Positions 17,922 through 27,622 are shown, counted from the first letter of the stretch. The stretch is 64,000 nucleotides of DNA from Parasutterella muris (GCF_943193095.1 NZ_CALPCV010000011.1:1-64000), one strand, 5' to 3'. Notes: generated from the letters alone by a model not told the origin. Numbers and translations: made by a program.

Positions 17922-18053
17922 TTATTTGCTTTCTTTGTGTTCTTTCTTCTCTTCTTTCATTTTGTTTTCGGCTTGGATCTTTTCGCGAAGTTCATCGCTT
18001 TTTTGTTCCTGATCCTTAAGAATGCCGTTGAACATTTTTTCGATTTTTGCCAT
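17922..18053 (-). CDS. Small highly charged protein, 43 residues
   Basis: A small gene in the gap between pyrH and frr, on the opposite strand. It has an ATG, a strong GAGGAG ribosome binding site 7 nt upstream (18060-18065), a TAA stop and a terminator, so it looks like a real gene. The product is 43 residues, starting MAKIEKMFNGIL. It is rich in Lys and Glu, has no Cys, Pro, Trp or membrane segment, and its middle looks like one long amphipathic or charged helix. The Lys/Glu-rich tail is likely disordered. I recognise no family. It could bind a ribosomal or nucleic acid partner, but nothing in the sequence shows that. Confidence 0.7.
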   Translation of the reverse strand: MAKIEKMFNGILKDQEQKSDELREKIQAENKMKEEKKEHKESK

Positions 18054-18302
18054 GTCTTTCTCCTCTTACATCGACGCTTCAGAATAGCGCAGAGGCTAAA
18101 GTGCGCAGGCTCCTGCCGCTCGAATCGAGCAGAAAGAGCGGCGGGAAAAGACTTGCGTCAAATGGTAACTTTTTATAGGGCTTGCGGCTGTCATCCGTGT
18201 GGAAAACCATGATAAACTCAAAAGATTAAGACGTTACGAAGACCGCATCCGCTTGACAGCGGAATTGATTTACCAGCAAGAAATTAGACAGGTTACTGAT
18301 AT

Positions 18303-18863
18303 ATGACAACAAAAGAGATTTTTTCACAGACTGAACATCACATGAAGCGTTCCATTGAGACGCTTAAAGACTCTTTTATGAAGATTCGTACAGGACGCGC
18401 TCATACTGGCCTGCTCGAACATATCACTGTTGATTACTACGGCTCACCGACCCCCATCAGCCAGGTTGCCCAGCTTGGTCTTGCCGATGCGCGCACGATC
18501 ACCGTTCAGCCGTGGGAAAAGAAAATGGTTGCTGTTGTTGAAAAAGCGATCCGCAATTCCGACCTCGGTCTGAATCCCGCTACATCCGGCGATGTTATCC
18601 GTGTTCCGATGCCTCCTCTGACTGAAGAGCGCCGTCGTGATCTTACAAAAGTCGTCCGCGGTGAAGCCGAAGACTGCAAGGTTGCTGTCCGCAATCTGCG
18701 TCGCGACGCCAATACCAAGGTCGCCGCTCTTCTGAAAGAGAAAGAGATCACTGAAGACGATGAGCGCCGCTCTAATACGGAAATCCAGAAACTCACCGAT
18801 AAGTACATCGGAGAGATCGATAAGCTTTCCGCAGAGAAAGAAAAAGAAATTATGACCGTTTAG
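18303..18863 (+). CDS. frr: Ribosome recycling factor
   Basis: A 186-residue RRF that, with EF-G and IF3, splits the post-termination ribosome. The family segments KIRTGRAHTGLLEHITVDYYG, ITVQPWEKKMV and IRVPMPPLTEERR are intact. Its length is normal. The start has only a weak ACAGG about 11 nt upstream. The 249-bp upstream gap contains the small minus-strand gene's leader and no clear sigma-70 promoter that I would defend, although a terminator separates frr from pyrH and it must have one. Confidence 0.97.
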   Translation: MTTKEIFSQTEHHMKRSIETLKDSFMKIRTGRAHTGLLEHITVDYYGSPTPISQVAQLGLADARTITVQPWEKKMVAVVEKAIRNSDLGLNPATSGDVIRVPMPPLTEERRRDLTKVVRGEAEDCKVAVRNLRRDANTKVAALLKEKEITEDDERRSNTEIQKLTDKYIGEIDKLSAEKEKEIMTV

Positions 18864-18878
18864 TACGGTTCGCACCCT

Positions 18879-19622
18879 ATGCCGGGTAGTAATACAAACG
18901 AAAAGCCATGTGCTCGGGTGCCCCGGCACGTGGCTATTGTTATGGACGGCAACGGAAGATGGGCAAAAAAGCGTATGCTTCCGCGTCTTGTCGGACATCA
19001 AAAAGGGGTAGAGAGCGTTCGTCGTGTGCTGCAGGGCGCCGCGAAAGCCGGTGTCTGTCATCTTTCTCTGTTTGCCTTTTCCAGTGAGAATTGGAACCGA
19101 CCGAAAGAGGAAGTGCAGGGCTTGATGAAGCTCTTTCTTTCGTCTTTGCGCAAGGAAATTGAATCGCTGCATAAATCCGGCGTTCGGATCCGATTTATCG
19201 GCGATTTGAGCGCTTTTTCCGCAGAACTGCGCAGAGAAATAGACGAAGCGGAGCGCAAAACTGAGAACAATAAAGCAATTACTCTGAATCTCTGTATTAA
19301 TTACGGCGGCCGCTGGGAGATTTTAGAGGCGGCAAGAAAGATCAGGGACAGCGGCGCAGAGTTTACACAAGAGCAGCTGAGCGCAAATCTGCCAATGGCA
19401 GAGTCCGGTGATGTGGATCTTTTTATCCGCACCAGCGGAGAGATTCGGATCAGCAATTTTATGCTCTGGCAGCTTGCCTATAGTGAACTTTATTTCACAG
19501 ACATCCTGTGGCCGGATTTTGGTGAAAAAGAATTTTCCGATGCTTTAGCTTGGTATGCAGGCAGAGAGAGACGTTTTGGCCAAACATCGGAACAAATTAA
19601 AGAATCGTCTCGAAAGGAATAG
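18879..19622 (+). CDS. uppS: Undecaprenyl diphosphate synthase (isoprenyl transferase)
   Basis: A 247-residue cis-prenyltransferase that extends farnesyl diphosphate to the C55 lipid carrier for peptidoglycan and other cell-wall polymers. The FPP-site signature VAIVMDGNGRWAK with the catalytic Asp, the SLFAFSSENW segment and the C-terminal DLFIRTSGEIRISNFMLWQ motif are all present. It starts 15 bp after frr and is followed by cdsA after 4 bp. Confidence 0.97.
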   Translation: MPGSNTNEKPCARVPRHVAIVMDGNGRWAKKRMLPRLVGHQKGVESVRRVLQGAAKAGVCHLSLFAFSSENWNRPKEEVQGLMKLFLSSLRKEIESLHKSGVRIRFIGDLSAFSAELRREIDEAERKTENNKAITLNLCINYGGRWEILEAARKIRDSGAEFTQEQLSANLPMAESGDVDLFIRTSGEIRISNFMLWQLAYSELYFTDILWPDFGEKEFSDALAWYAGRERRFGQTSEQIKESSRKE

Positions 19623-19626
19623 ACGT

Positions 19627-20481
19627 ATGCTTCTGCAAAGAGTCATTACAGCGGTTGTTTTGCTGATTATCGTGATCGGAGCCCTTCTTATTTCTCCGCT
19701 TGCGTTTACCGCTGTTGCCGCCGTCGCGATCGGATGCTGTTTTTGGGAGTGGCTGCGCCTGTGCCGCTGGAACTCCGCGCTTGCCGGAGTCTGCGGGGCA
19801 TTAGCCGCTTGTTTCTTCTTTTATATTGAATATGCTTCTCCGGCCTTTCTTCAGGGGCTGCAGAGCGGTACCGGCCTGATGGTCATCACCTGTGCGGCGA
19901 CGGTTCTTTGGGCTGTTATTACTTTGCTTGTCTTCACACGCAGAACAACGGGCTGGCAGGTAAAACCGATTTTCGGTTCAGTTCTGGCCTGGGTTATTCT
20001 GCCTGCGGCATGGTTCTCTCTGATGTACCTGTTCCGTTCAAAGGGACCGATCTACATGCTTTCGGTTTTAGCTATTGTGTGGGTTGCCGACATCGTGGCT
20101 TATTTCGGCGGCCGCGCAATGGGCGGACCGAAGATGGCTCAGGGGATCAGTCCGAAAAAGACTTGGTCGGGCGCGCTGACGGCGTTTGTCTGCGTGATTG
20201 CGCTTTCGTATGTCCTTTATTGGGCTCAGCCTTCTTTCCCGCTCTGGAGCAATTCGATTATTTCGGGCCTGGATATTTGGGCCTCCGACTTGGTGCTCTT
20301 TATTGCGGTTCTTTTTTCCATTGCCGGAGATTTGTTTGAGAGCGCGCTCAAGAGATCCGTCGGAATTAAGGACTCAAGCAATCTTCTGCCCGGTCACGGC
20401 GGCTTTTACGATCGCCTGGACGCCCAGATGAGCGTTCTGCCGTATTCTGTTTTTGTTCTTCTGTTTCTTCAAGGCTTCTAA
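19627..20481 (+). CDS. cdsA: Phosphatidate cytidylyltransferase CdsA
   Basis: A 284-residue integral membrane enzyme that makes CDP-diacylglycerol from phosphatidate and CTP, the branch point of phospholipid synthesis. There are about eight hydrophobic membrane segments, and the signature SNLLPGHGGFYDRLDAQ sits near the C-terminus. I placed the start at the ATG at 19627, with AAAGGA 8 nt upstream; the frame stays open 24 codons upstream into uppS, but that extension is charged and overlaps uppS. Confidence 0.95.
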   Translation: MLLQRVITAVVLLIIVIGALLISPLAFTAVAAVAIGCCFWEWLRLCRWNSALAGVCGALAACFFFYIEYASPAFLQGLQSGTGLMVITCAATVLWAVITLLVFTRRTTGWQVKPIFGSVLAWVILPAAWFSLMYLFRSKGPIYMLSVLAIVWVADIVAYFGGRAMGGPKMAQGISPKKTWSGALTAFVCVIALSYVLYWAQPSFPLWSNSIISGLDIWASDLVLFIAVLFSIAGDLFESALKRSVGIKDSSNLLPGHGGFYDRLDAQMSVLPYSVFVLLFLQGF

Positions 20482-20490
20482 TCTGCGACC

Positions 20491-21675
20491 ATGCAAAACG
20501 TAGCGATTCTCGGAGCGACGGGCTCCATTGGAAAAAGCACGCAGGGTGTGCTTGAGCTCTATCCTGACAAATTCCGTCTGTATGCGGTCACCGCGCACTC
20601 CCGCGTAAAAGAGCTCGCAGAGATTGCCAAGCGGTTTAATGTTTCTTTGGCGGTGACTTCGGATCCGTCGAAATTAGAAGCGCTGAAGGAAGCCCTGGCG
20701 GCGATCGGCTGCAATGCACGGGCTGAAGCAGGCGCCGAGGCGGTTGCTCGTCTAGCGGCCTCGCCGGAAGTTGATATTGTCGTAGGTGCCATTGTCGGCG
20801 CAGCTGGCATCGTTTCTACATTCCGCGCGGCGGAAGCCGGCAAGAAGCTTTTGCTGGCCAATAAGGAGAGTGTGGTCTGCGGCGGCAAACTTCTCATGGA
20901 CACCGTTAAGCGGTGCGGTGCGACGCTGATGCCGGTGGACAGTGAACACAACGCGATCTTCCAGTGTCTTGTGGGCGAAACCGAACGTTCGCGTGAAAAA
21001 GCACGCATTATTCTGACCGCTTCAGGCGGTCCTTTCCGAACCAGAAAAGACCTTTCCGACGTGACGATCGAAGAGGCGACGCATCATCCGAATTGGTCGA
21101 TGGGACGCAAAATTACGGTGGATTCCGCCACGCTGATGAATAAGGGGCTGGAAGTCATTGAAGCGCGCTGGCTGTTTGACTTTCCGCCTGAACGCATTGA
21201 CGTGGTGGTTCATCCGCAGAGCATCATTCACTCAATGGTTGAATACGAGGACGGCGTTGTGATCGCTCAGATGGGCGCGCCGGATATGAAAAATACGATT
21301 GCTTACTCTTTAGCGTATCCGGATCGATTTACGGCAGGAGTGACCCCGTTAAAATTTTCTCAGATAAAAACATTGACTTTTGAAGACCCGGATTTAAATC
21401 GTTTCCCTCAGCTCGGCTATGCCTATGAAGCGCTTAAGATGGGCGGTTCGGCCAGTATTGTGCTTAATGCCGCCAATGAGATCGGTGTTGAGGCGTTTCT
21501 TGAGGGACGTATCGGCTTTACGGATATTGCCGTTTTGTGCCGCTCCATGATGTATGGTTTCCAGCCGCCGGCTCCGACAACTCTGGAGGAAATTCTTGAG
21601 ACGGACAGACAGGCAAGAGAGCTGGCTCGGGCGTGGGCAGACGGATATTCCGAACATCGGAGAGATAAGAATTGA
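20491..21675 (+). CDS. dxr: 1-deoxy-D-xylulose 5-phosphate reductoisomerase
   Basis: A 394-residue NADPH enzyme that converts DXP to MEP, the second step of non-mevalonate isoprenoid synthesis, feeding UppS next door. The NADPH loop GATGSIGKST is at the N-terminus. The metal-binding VDSEHNAIFQ and the substrate loop ASGGPFR are in the middle, and HPQSIIHSMVEY and the MNKGLEVIEA segment are intact. Length is normal. The ATG is 10 bp after cdsA. Confidence 0.97.
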   Translation: MQNVAILGATGSIGKSTQGVLELYPDKFRLYAVTAHSRVKELAEIAKRFNVSLAVTSDPSKLEALKEALAAIGCNARAEAGAEAVARLAASPEVDIVVGAIVGAAGIVSTFRAAEAGKKLLLANKESVVCGGKLLMDTVKRCGATLMPVDSEHNAIFQCLVGETERSREKARIILTASGGPFRTRKDLSDVTIEEATHHPNWSMGRKITVDSATLMNKGLEVIEARWLFDFPPERIDVVVHPQSIIHSMVEYEDGVVIAQMGAPDMKNTIAYSLAYPDRFTAGVTPLKFSQIKTLTFEDPDLNRFPQLGYAYEALKMGGSASIVLNAANEIGVEAFLEGRIGFTDIAVLCRSMMYGFQPPAPTTLEEILETDRQARELARAWADGYSEHRRDKN

Positions 21676-23030
21676 CATTGATGACGACAGTAATCGCTTT
21701 TATTGTCACCATCGGAGTTTTGATCACTTTTCATGAGGCGGGCCACTATTTAGCGGCACGCCTTTGCGGTGTCAAAATTTTGAAATTTTCGATTGGTTTT
21801 GGCAAACCGCTTTTCTCATGGAAAAGAAAAAATGACCCGGACGGGACTGAGTGGTCCGTAGCGGCGCTTCCGCTCGGCGGATATGTCCGTATGCTTGACG
21901 AGCGGGATCCGGCCTGCCTGCCGATAAAACCGGAGGACGCGGACCGTACGTTCGGTTCCAAGTCGGTTTGGCAGAGATTTTTCATTGTGGCCGCAGGCCC
22001 GGCTGCGAATCTGATTTTAGCGGTACTGCTTTTTGCCGCAGTGTTTATGGTCGGCAGCGTACAGCCGCTTCCTGTAACTGCGGAACCTCCCGCCGGAACG
22101 CCGGCGGCCGAGATTGGTCTTCATCGCGGAGATCAGATCGTGAGGGTGGACGGTTCAGCCGTAAAGAGTTTTGCCGATCTTCGTTTCGAGCTGATTAACA
22201 AATTCGGCAAAGAAGTTCCTATTGAAGTGCATTCACCCAACGGAGCGGAGTTTGAGCGCACGCTGGATTTGAGAAATGTCGGTTTTGACTCTCTCAGCCA
22301 GGATGACGATCCGCTGACCCGTATCGGTCTGTCTTTGCAAGTCAGCCGTCCCATTATTACCGGATTTGTCGGAGATTCCGCTGCCAAAGAAGGCGGCCTG
22401 GAAGTTGGTGACGAAGTCATCAGCATTAATGGCAAAGCAGTTCCAATGCCCGCTGACCTGGTCGAAGCGGTTAAAAAGTCGCCCGGCATGCCGTTGGAAT
22501 TTATCGTTGATCGCCAAGGGAAAGAGTTTAAATTCCGCGTAACACCTTCAGCACATCTTGAAGCCGACGGAGAAGAAGCCGGACGCATCGGGGCTTCCAT
22601 TGGCGTGGATTACCCGAAAACAAAAGTTGCATACGGTTTTTTTGAAAGTTTGCTTCAAGGCGTACGTAAGACATGGGAGACGGCCTCAGTTTCTCTGAAA
22701 ATGATCGGATTGATGTTTACCGGAGATGTTTCGGTAAAAAACATTTCCGGTCCGGTTTCTATCGCTGATTATGCCGGACAGTCCGTCCAGCTGGGCTTTA
22801 TCCCGTTTTTATCCTTCCTTGCCGTCATCTCGGTAAGTTTAGGAATATTGAACTTACTACCGATTCCTATGTTGGACGGGGGCCATCTCCTGTATTATTC
22901 TCTCGAAATGATTAGAGGCAAGCCTGTATCCGAATCTTTTCAAAGTGCAGCCCAAAAAGTTGGGATTGCTGCTTTGTTAGGTTTGACTGTGCTCGCTCTT
23001 TTTAATGATTTGACGAGGCTTTTTTCATAG
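21672..23030 (+). CDS. rseP: Site-2 intramembrane metalloprotease RseP
   Basis: A 452-residue inner-membrane protease that cuts anti-sigma factors such as RseA within the membrane and clears signal peptide remnants. The zinc motif HEAGH is at residues 21-25, two periplasmic PDZ domains lie at about 115-300, and the second active-site motif NLLPIPMLDGGHL is near 395-410. It has four membrane helices in the usual places. The start is uncertain. A TTG at 21672 overlaps the dxr stop and has GGAGAG 7 nt upstream; an ATG three codons later (21681) lacks good spacing. I kept the TTG. Confidence 0.93.
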   Translation: MTLMTTVIAFIVTIGVLITFHEAGHYLAARLCGVKILKFSIGFGKPLFSWKRKNDPDGTEWSVAALPLGGYVRMLDERDPACLPIKPEDADRTFGSKSVWQRFFIVAAGPAANLILAVLLFAAVFMVGSVQPLPVTAEPPAGTPAAEIGLHRGDQIVRVDGSAVKSFADLRFELINKFGKEVPIEVHSPNGAEFERTLDLRNVGFDSLSQDDDPLTRIGLSLQVSRPIITGFVGDSAAKEGGLEVGDEVISINGKAVPMPADLVEAVKKSPGMPLEFIVDRQGKEFKFRVTPSAHLEADGEEAGRIGASIGVDYPKTKVAYGFFESLLQGVRKTWETASVSLKMIGLMFTGDVSVKNISGPVSIADYAGQSVQLGFIPFLSFLAVISVSLGILNLLPIPMLDGGHLLYYSLEMIRGKPVSESFQSAAQKVGIAALLGLTVLALFNDLTRLFS

Positions 23031-23061
23031 TTTTAAGAGAGCCGATTTTTATTAAGAATTT

Positions 23062-25383
23062 ATGCCTTATCCTAAGAAAATTACGTTAGCCTGTCTGGGC
23101 GCGCTTATGGCAGCTCAAGTGTGGGCCCAAGGACATGTGATCAAAGACATTCGTCTTGAGGGTATTTCCAGAACAGAAGCCGGCACCGTCTTTTCGCATC
23201 TTCCTATTCGAGTTGGCGACACCTACACAGCTGAGCTCGGTGCCATGTCCTTGAGATCGCTTTATGCCTCCGGTATGTTCCAGGATGTTCAGCTTGATAT
23301 GGACGGCAACGTTTTAGTGGTCCGTGTTCAGGAACGCCCGACGGTCGCAAACATCCATACCACCGGTATTGCGGAGTTCGATTCAAAAGGTGTTGAAAAA
23401 TCGCTTAGATCGGTCGGACTTTCCGAAGGTTCTGTTTTTGACAGAGCGGTTTTGGATAGGGCTGTTCAGGAATTAAGAAGACAGTATTTGACCCGCGGAA
23501 GATATTCCGCGGAGGTCAAAACAACGGTGACTCCGGTTGAGCGCAACCGTGTACGCGTCAATATTGACGTTGATGAAGGAACGACTTCCAAGATTCAGCA
23601 GATTCGATTCGTCGGCAACAAGGTTTATTCCGAAGGTGACCTTCGCGACGAGATGCAGCTTGGTACGCCGAACTGGTTCTCCTGGTACACAAAACGCGAC
23701 CAGTATTCAAGAGAAAAGCTGGAAGCTGACTTGGAAGCCATCCGTGCGCTTTACAACAACAACGGTTATCTGGATTTCAAGATTGACTCCACTCAGGTTT
23801 CCATCAGCCCGGACAAGTCCGGTATTTACGTCACCATTAACGTTGACGAAGGCAAGCGCTACAAGATTAAAGGCATTCGTCTGACCGGCGACATGCTCGG
23901 TCTGGAACCTGAGTTTGAAGAGCTGGTTGATATTAAACCGGGCAGCGTTTACAACGCTTCGGCCATTAATGCTCTGGGCAAAAAGTTCACCGATAAGCTT
24001 TCGACGGTTGGTTACGCCTTTGCAAGAGCCGTTCCGTCTCCGGTTGTCGATCCGGAAAATGACGACGAAGTCACGATTGTTTATACGATTGACCCGGGCA
24101 GACGCGTCTACGTTCGCAACGTGCTGATTTCCGGCAACACTCGCACGCAGGACGAAGTCATTCGCCGCGAAGTTCGTCAGTATGAAGCCAGCTGGTTTGA
24201 CAGCGATAAAGTCGCGGTTTCGCGAGACCGTATCGACCGTCTCGGCTTCTTCGAAACCGTGACGGCTGAGCCGACTCCGGTAGCCGGTTCTCCTGACGAA
24301 GTGGATTTGAACGTGCATGTTAAAGAACGTCCGACCGGCAACATTTCCGTCGGTGCGGGCTACTCCACTTCCGAGGGTATTATTCTTTCGGGCGGATTCT
24401 CGCAGAACAATATTTTCGGCACCGGCAACTCTCTTTCTCTTGAAGTCAATACTTCCAAGAGCTCCAGAACCTATGCCGCAAACTTTACGCAGCCGTACAT
24501 TACGACTTCCGGCATCAGCCAGTCGTTTGAAATTTACGACCGCCGCTTAGACCTGGATGAGTTGGAAATTACCGACGACGTTAAGTACGAAACTTACGGT
24601 GCCGGTGTGACATACGGTATTCCGATCACTGAAAACGATCAGATTTTCCTTGGCGGAAAATTTGAAATGACGGACGTGACGCTTGGAGCCAATGCGCCTC
24701 AGCGTTACCGTGAGTATGTTCATGACTTCGGTGACAAGCCGAAATCGGTCGCGCTGACATTGGGCTGGTCCAGAGACAGCCGAGACAATATTCTTGCTCC
24801 GACCAGAGGTCGTTATCAGCGCTTGTTCGGTGAAGTGTCCATGCCGGTTCTTGACCTGAGATACTACCGTGCAACGTATCAGTTCCAGCAGTTTGTGCCA
24901 ATTACGAAGTCGATTACATTCGCGTTTAACACCGAGCTTGGCTACGGTGACGGCTATAACGGCAAAGAGTATCCGTTCTTCAAGAACTTCTACGGCGGCG
25001 GTATCGGTTCTGTCCGCGGCTACGAAACTTCATCTTTAGGTCCTCGTGATTCTGACGGCGATGCTTCCGGCGGTAACCGCAAACTGAACTTCTCGATTGA
25101 GCTTCTGACACCGATCCCCGGAGCAGATCGTACACTGCGTATGTTTACATTCCTTGACGGCGGCTGGGTCTGGGGCCGTAAAGCCAATTACTCCAGTGAC
25201 GGTTCCCTTCTTGGGTACCAGAAGGACAGACTGGACCTCGGAGATTTGAGATACTCCGTGGGTGTCGGTTTAGCCTGGATTTCGCCGATGGGACCGCTTA
25301 AACTGAGTTTCGCGTTCCCGCTGAATAAGAAGAATTCCGACGAACTTGAAAGATTCCAATTCCAAATTGGTACAGGTTTCTAG
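23062..25383 (+). CDS. bamA: Outer-membrane assembly protein BamA
   Basis: A 773-residue Omp85 protein and core of the BAM complex that inserts beta-barrel proteins into the outer membrane. A signal peptide ends near residue 22 (AQVWAQ). Five POTRA domains span about 25-425, and a 16-strand beta-barrel fills the rest. The conserved VRGYETSSLGPR segment marks the L6 loop. The protein ends in an aromatic residue (IGTGF), as outer-membrane barrels do. It is followed by skp and the lpx genes, the common order. Confidence 0.97.
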   Translation: MPYPKKITLACLGALMAAQVWAQGHVIKDIRLEGISRTEAGTVFSHLPIRVGDTYTAELGAMSLRSLYASGMFQDVQLDMDGNVLVVRVQERPTVANIHTTGIAEFDSKGVEKSLRSVGLSEGSVFDRAVLDRAVQELRRQYLTRGRYSAEVKTTVTPVERNRVRVNIDVDEGTTSKIQQIRFVGNKVYSEGDLRDEMQLGTPNWFSWYTKRDQYSREKLEADLEAIRALYNNNGYLDFKIDSTQVSISPDKSGIYVTINVDEGKRYKIKGIRLTGDMLGLEPEFEELVDIKPGSVYNASAINALGKKFTDKLSTVGYAFARAVPSPVVDPENDDEVTIVYTIDPGRRVYVRNVLISGNTRTQDEVIRREVRQYEASWFDSDKVAVSRDRIDRLGFFETVTAEPTPVAGSPDEVDLNVHVKERPTGNISVGAGYSTSEGIILSGGFSQNNIFGTGNSLSLEVNTSKSSRTYAANFTQPYITTSGISQSFEIYDRRLDLDELEITDDVKYETYGAGVTYGIPITENDQIFLGGKFEMTDVTLGANAPQRYREYVHDFGDKPKSVALTLGWSRDSRDNILAPTRGRYQRLFGEVSMPVLDLRYYRATYQFQQFVPITKSITFAFNTELGYGDGYNGKEYPFFKNFYGGGIGSVRGYETSSLGPRDSDGDASGGNRKLNFSIELLTPIPGADRTLRMFTFLDGGWVWGRKANYSSDGSLLGYQKDRLDLGDLRYSVGVGLAWISPMGPLKLSFAFPLNKKNSDELERFQFQIGTGF

Positions 25384-25425
25384 TTAATTGTGGCACAATT
25401 AGAAAATTGTGTAGGAGATACATTC

Positions 25426-25926
25426 ATGCAAAAAAAATGGTTGGCGGTTGCTCTTGCTTCCGCATTAGTTTGCTCTGCTTCGACAGCAGTCCTTGCAGAC
25501 GAAGTTAAGATTGGAGTCGTTAACACAGAAGTTATTCTTCGTGATTCTCCTGCTGCACAGGCTGCAAGCAAGAAACTGGAAAGCGAATTTTCCAAACGCG
25601 ACAAAGAGATCAACGCTGCCGGTCAGCGTTTGAAGAGCGATTTCGAACGTTTTGAAAAGAATGCTCCGACCATGACTGATCAGGAACGTCTGCGCAAACA
25701 GCGCGATCTTCAGGATCGTGACCGCGACTTCCAGCGTCGTCAGCGCGAACTGCGTGAAGACTTCAACCAGCGCAGAAACGAAGAACTTCAGAAGCTTCTT
25801 CGTCAGGCCAACACGGTCATCAAGAACATTGCTCAGCGTGAAAAGTATGATCTGATTCTTCAGGAAGCGATTTACGTCAATCCGAAGATTGATATTACAG
25901 ATCAGGTCCTGAAAGAGCTGAAGTAA
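25426..25926 (+). CDS. skp: Periplasmic chaperone Skp/OmpH
   Basis: A 166-residue periplasmic holdase for unfolded outer-membrane proteins. The signal peptide (Lys-Lys start, hydrophobic core, STAVLADE) ends near residue 25, a short beta strand motif follows, and the middle is a long highly charged coiled coil (about 50-130), matching the Skp 'tentacles'. I placed the start at the ATG at 25426 with AGGAG 8 nt upstream; a GTG 12 codons up would add a non-signal-like extension. It follows bamA by 42 bp. Confidence 0.93.
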   Translation: MQKKWLAVALASALVCSASTAVLADEVKIGVVNTEVILRDSPAAQAASKKLESEFSKRDKEINAAGQRLKSDFERFEKNAPTMTDQERLRKQRDLQDRDRDFQRRQRELREDFNQRRNEELQKLLRQANTVIKNIAQREKYDLILQEAIYVNPKIDITDQVLKELK

Positions 25927-25937
25927 TTTTCCTCATT

Positions 25938-25968
25938 ACAACAAGCAGGCCCGGTGTCTGCTTGTTGT
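25938..25968 (+). terminator. Strong hairpin between skp and lpxD
   Basis: ACAACAAGCAG (25938-25948) pairs perfectly with CTGCTTGTTGT (25958-25968) around a 9-nt loop. The following bases are CTTAAG rather than a U-run, so it may be a stability element or a weak terminator. It sits 112 bp upstream of lpxD. Confidence 0.6.
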
Positions 25969-26079
25969 CTTAAGTGCGCAGTCCGCACCCATTGCGGCTT
26001 AAACTGACACCGGGTTTCAAAGAACAGATTTTTGTTCTCCGTGCAGTTAAGCTAAATTTTTTGCCACGGAGGCATAATC

Positions 26080-27168
26080 ATGAACCAGCAGACAGAACCG
26101 CTCACACTGCTAGAGTTGGTGGATCGCATCAAAGAGAAGAGCAACGACACGCTCCTCAGCACGATCAGCGCCAACGGCGGTTCGGCAAAAATTCACTCTA
26201 TTGCTCCGCTTGAGACAGCGGGATTCGGCGAAGTTGCATTTCTCGCCAACAGCAAATACCGAGATGCGGCCAGAGACAGTAAAGCGACCGCGTTAGTTCT
26301 TACCGAAGAAGATAAAAAGGCGATTTGGGGCGAAGACGAGCCCGAACGCATTCTGGTTGTCACACGCAATCCATACGCCTGGTTCGCCCTTGCGCTTCAA
26401 GTGATGTTCCCGCAGGTCAAAGCACAGCCGGGCATTGATGCAAGAGCGGTTGTCGAAGAGGGCGCTGAGATTGATGAATCCGCAACCGTCGAAGCCGGAG
26501 CCGTTATTCGCAAAGGCGCCAAGATCGGTGCCCGCTGCTTTATCGGGGCCAATTCCGTCATTGGAGAGGGTACGGTCATCGGCGAGGATTCGCATATTTA
26601 TCCGAACGTCAATATTTATTATGGCTGCAAAATCGGCCCGCGCAATATTATTCATTCCGGCGCGGTTATCGGAGCTGACGGCTTCGGTTTTGCGCCGCTC
26701 GATCGCCGTTATGTCAAGATTCCTCAGATCGGCGCGGTAGAAACCGGAGAGGATGTTGAGATCGGCGCGAATACCTGTATTGACCGCGGCGCGCTTCTTA
26801 GTACGACGATTGGCAACGGCACCAAGATCGATGACCTGGTCATGATCGGTCACAACTGCAAAGTCGGCAACAATGTTGTTTTGTCGGGCCGTACGGGTCT
26901 TGCAGGCAGCACAACGATCGGCGACAACGTTCAGGCCGGCGGCGGCTCAGGCTTTGCCGGTCATTTGAAGGTCGCGGCCGGCTCAATTATCGGCGGCGGC
27001 GCGGGCGTTCCCGGCAATATTGATAAACCGGATTATTATGCAGGCTATATTCCTGCTATGCCGCACAAAGAGTTTTACAACATTCTTTCCGTTATCAAAC
27101 GGCTTCCTGAAATTCGCCGTCAGCTTAAGCGCCTGTCGGCTAAGATTGATTCTTTAACTGAGAAATAA
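26080..27168 (+). CDS. lpxD: UDP-3-O-acyl-glucosamine N-acyltransferase LpxD
   Basis: A 362-residue enzyme that adds the second acyl chain in lipid A synthesis. The N-terminal UMP-binding domain (about 1-105) is followed by a left-handed beta-helix of hexapeptide repeats (about 120-310). The catalytic His is in MIGHNCKVGNN. The C-terminal helix (KRLPEIRRQLKRL) packs as an arm. A good GGAGG precedes the ATG. It is trimeric and cytosolic by family knowledge. Confidence 0.96.
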   Translation: MNQQTEPLTLLELVDRIKEKSNDTLLSTISANGGSAKIHSIAPLETAGFGEVAFLANSKYRDAARDSKATALVLTEEDKKAIWGEDEPERILVVTRNPYAWFALALQVMFPQVKAQPGIDARAVVEEGAEIDESATVEAGAVIRKGAKIGARCFIGANSVIGEGTVIGEDSHIYPNVNIYYGCKIGPRNIIHSGAVIGADGFGFAPLDRRYVKIPQIGAVETGEDVEIGANTCIDRGALLSTTIGNGTKIDDLVMIGHNCKVGNNVVLSGRTGLAGSTTIGDNVQAGGGSGFAGHLKVAAGSIIGGGAGVPGNIDKPDYYAGYIPAMPHKEFYNILSVIKRLPEIRRQLKRLSAKIDSLTEK

Positions 27169-27169
27169 T

Positions 27170-27613
27170 ATGCAAGACATTAATGACATCATGAGGCTTC
27201 TGCCGCATCGTTATCCGTTCCTTCTGGTTGACCGCGTACTTGAGACCAACGGTGTGGATAAACTGATTGCCATTAAAAACGTGACGGTTAATGAGCCGCA
27301 GTTTACCGGTCACTTCCCGGGCGTTCCCGTAATGCCGGGTGTGCTGATTATTGAAGCGATGGCTCAGGCCTGCGCGATGCTCGCATTTGCGCGCATGGGC
27401 GGAGAGCGTGATCCGGAAAAGCTTTTCTATTTTGCGGCGATTGACAACGCTCGCTTCAAACGCGTTGTCATTCCCGGCGACCAGCTTCGCTTTGAATGTA
27501 CTTTCCTTCGAGAAAAAGCCGGCATGATCAAGATGCACTGCGACGCGACTGTTGACGGTCAGCTTGCTGCCTGCGCCGACATGATGTGTTCTTACCGCAC
27601 CCCTAAAAAGTAA
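27170..27613 (+). CDS. fabZ: 3-hydroxyacyl-ACP dehydratase FabZ
   Basis: A 147-residue hot-dog-fold dehydratase in fatty acid elongation. The catalytic pair is H48 in HFPG and E62 in VLIIEAMAQ. The DINDIMRLLPHRYPFLLVDRV start is typical. It competes with LpxA for hydroxyacyl-ACP, which may explain their conserved pairing. The ATG is one base after the lpxD stop. Confidence 0.97.
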   Translation: MQDINDIMRLLPHRYPFLLVDRVLETNGVDKLIAIKNVTVNEPQFTGHFPGVPVMPGVLIIEAMAQACAMLAFARMGGERDPEKLFYFAAIDNARFKRVVIPGDQLRFECTFLREKAGMIKMHCDATVDGQLAACADMMCSYRTPKK

Positions 27614-27622
27614 AGGCTGAAT

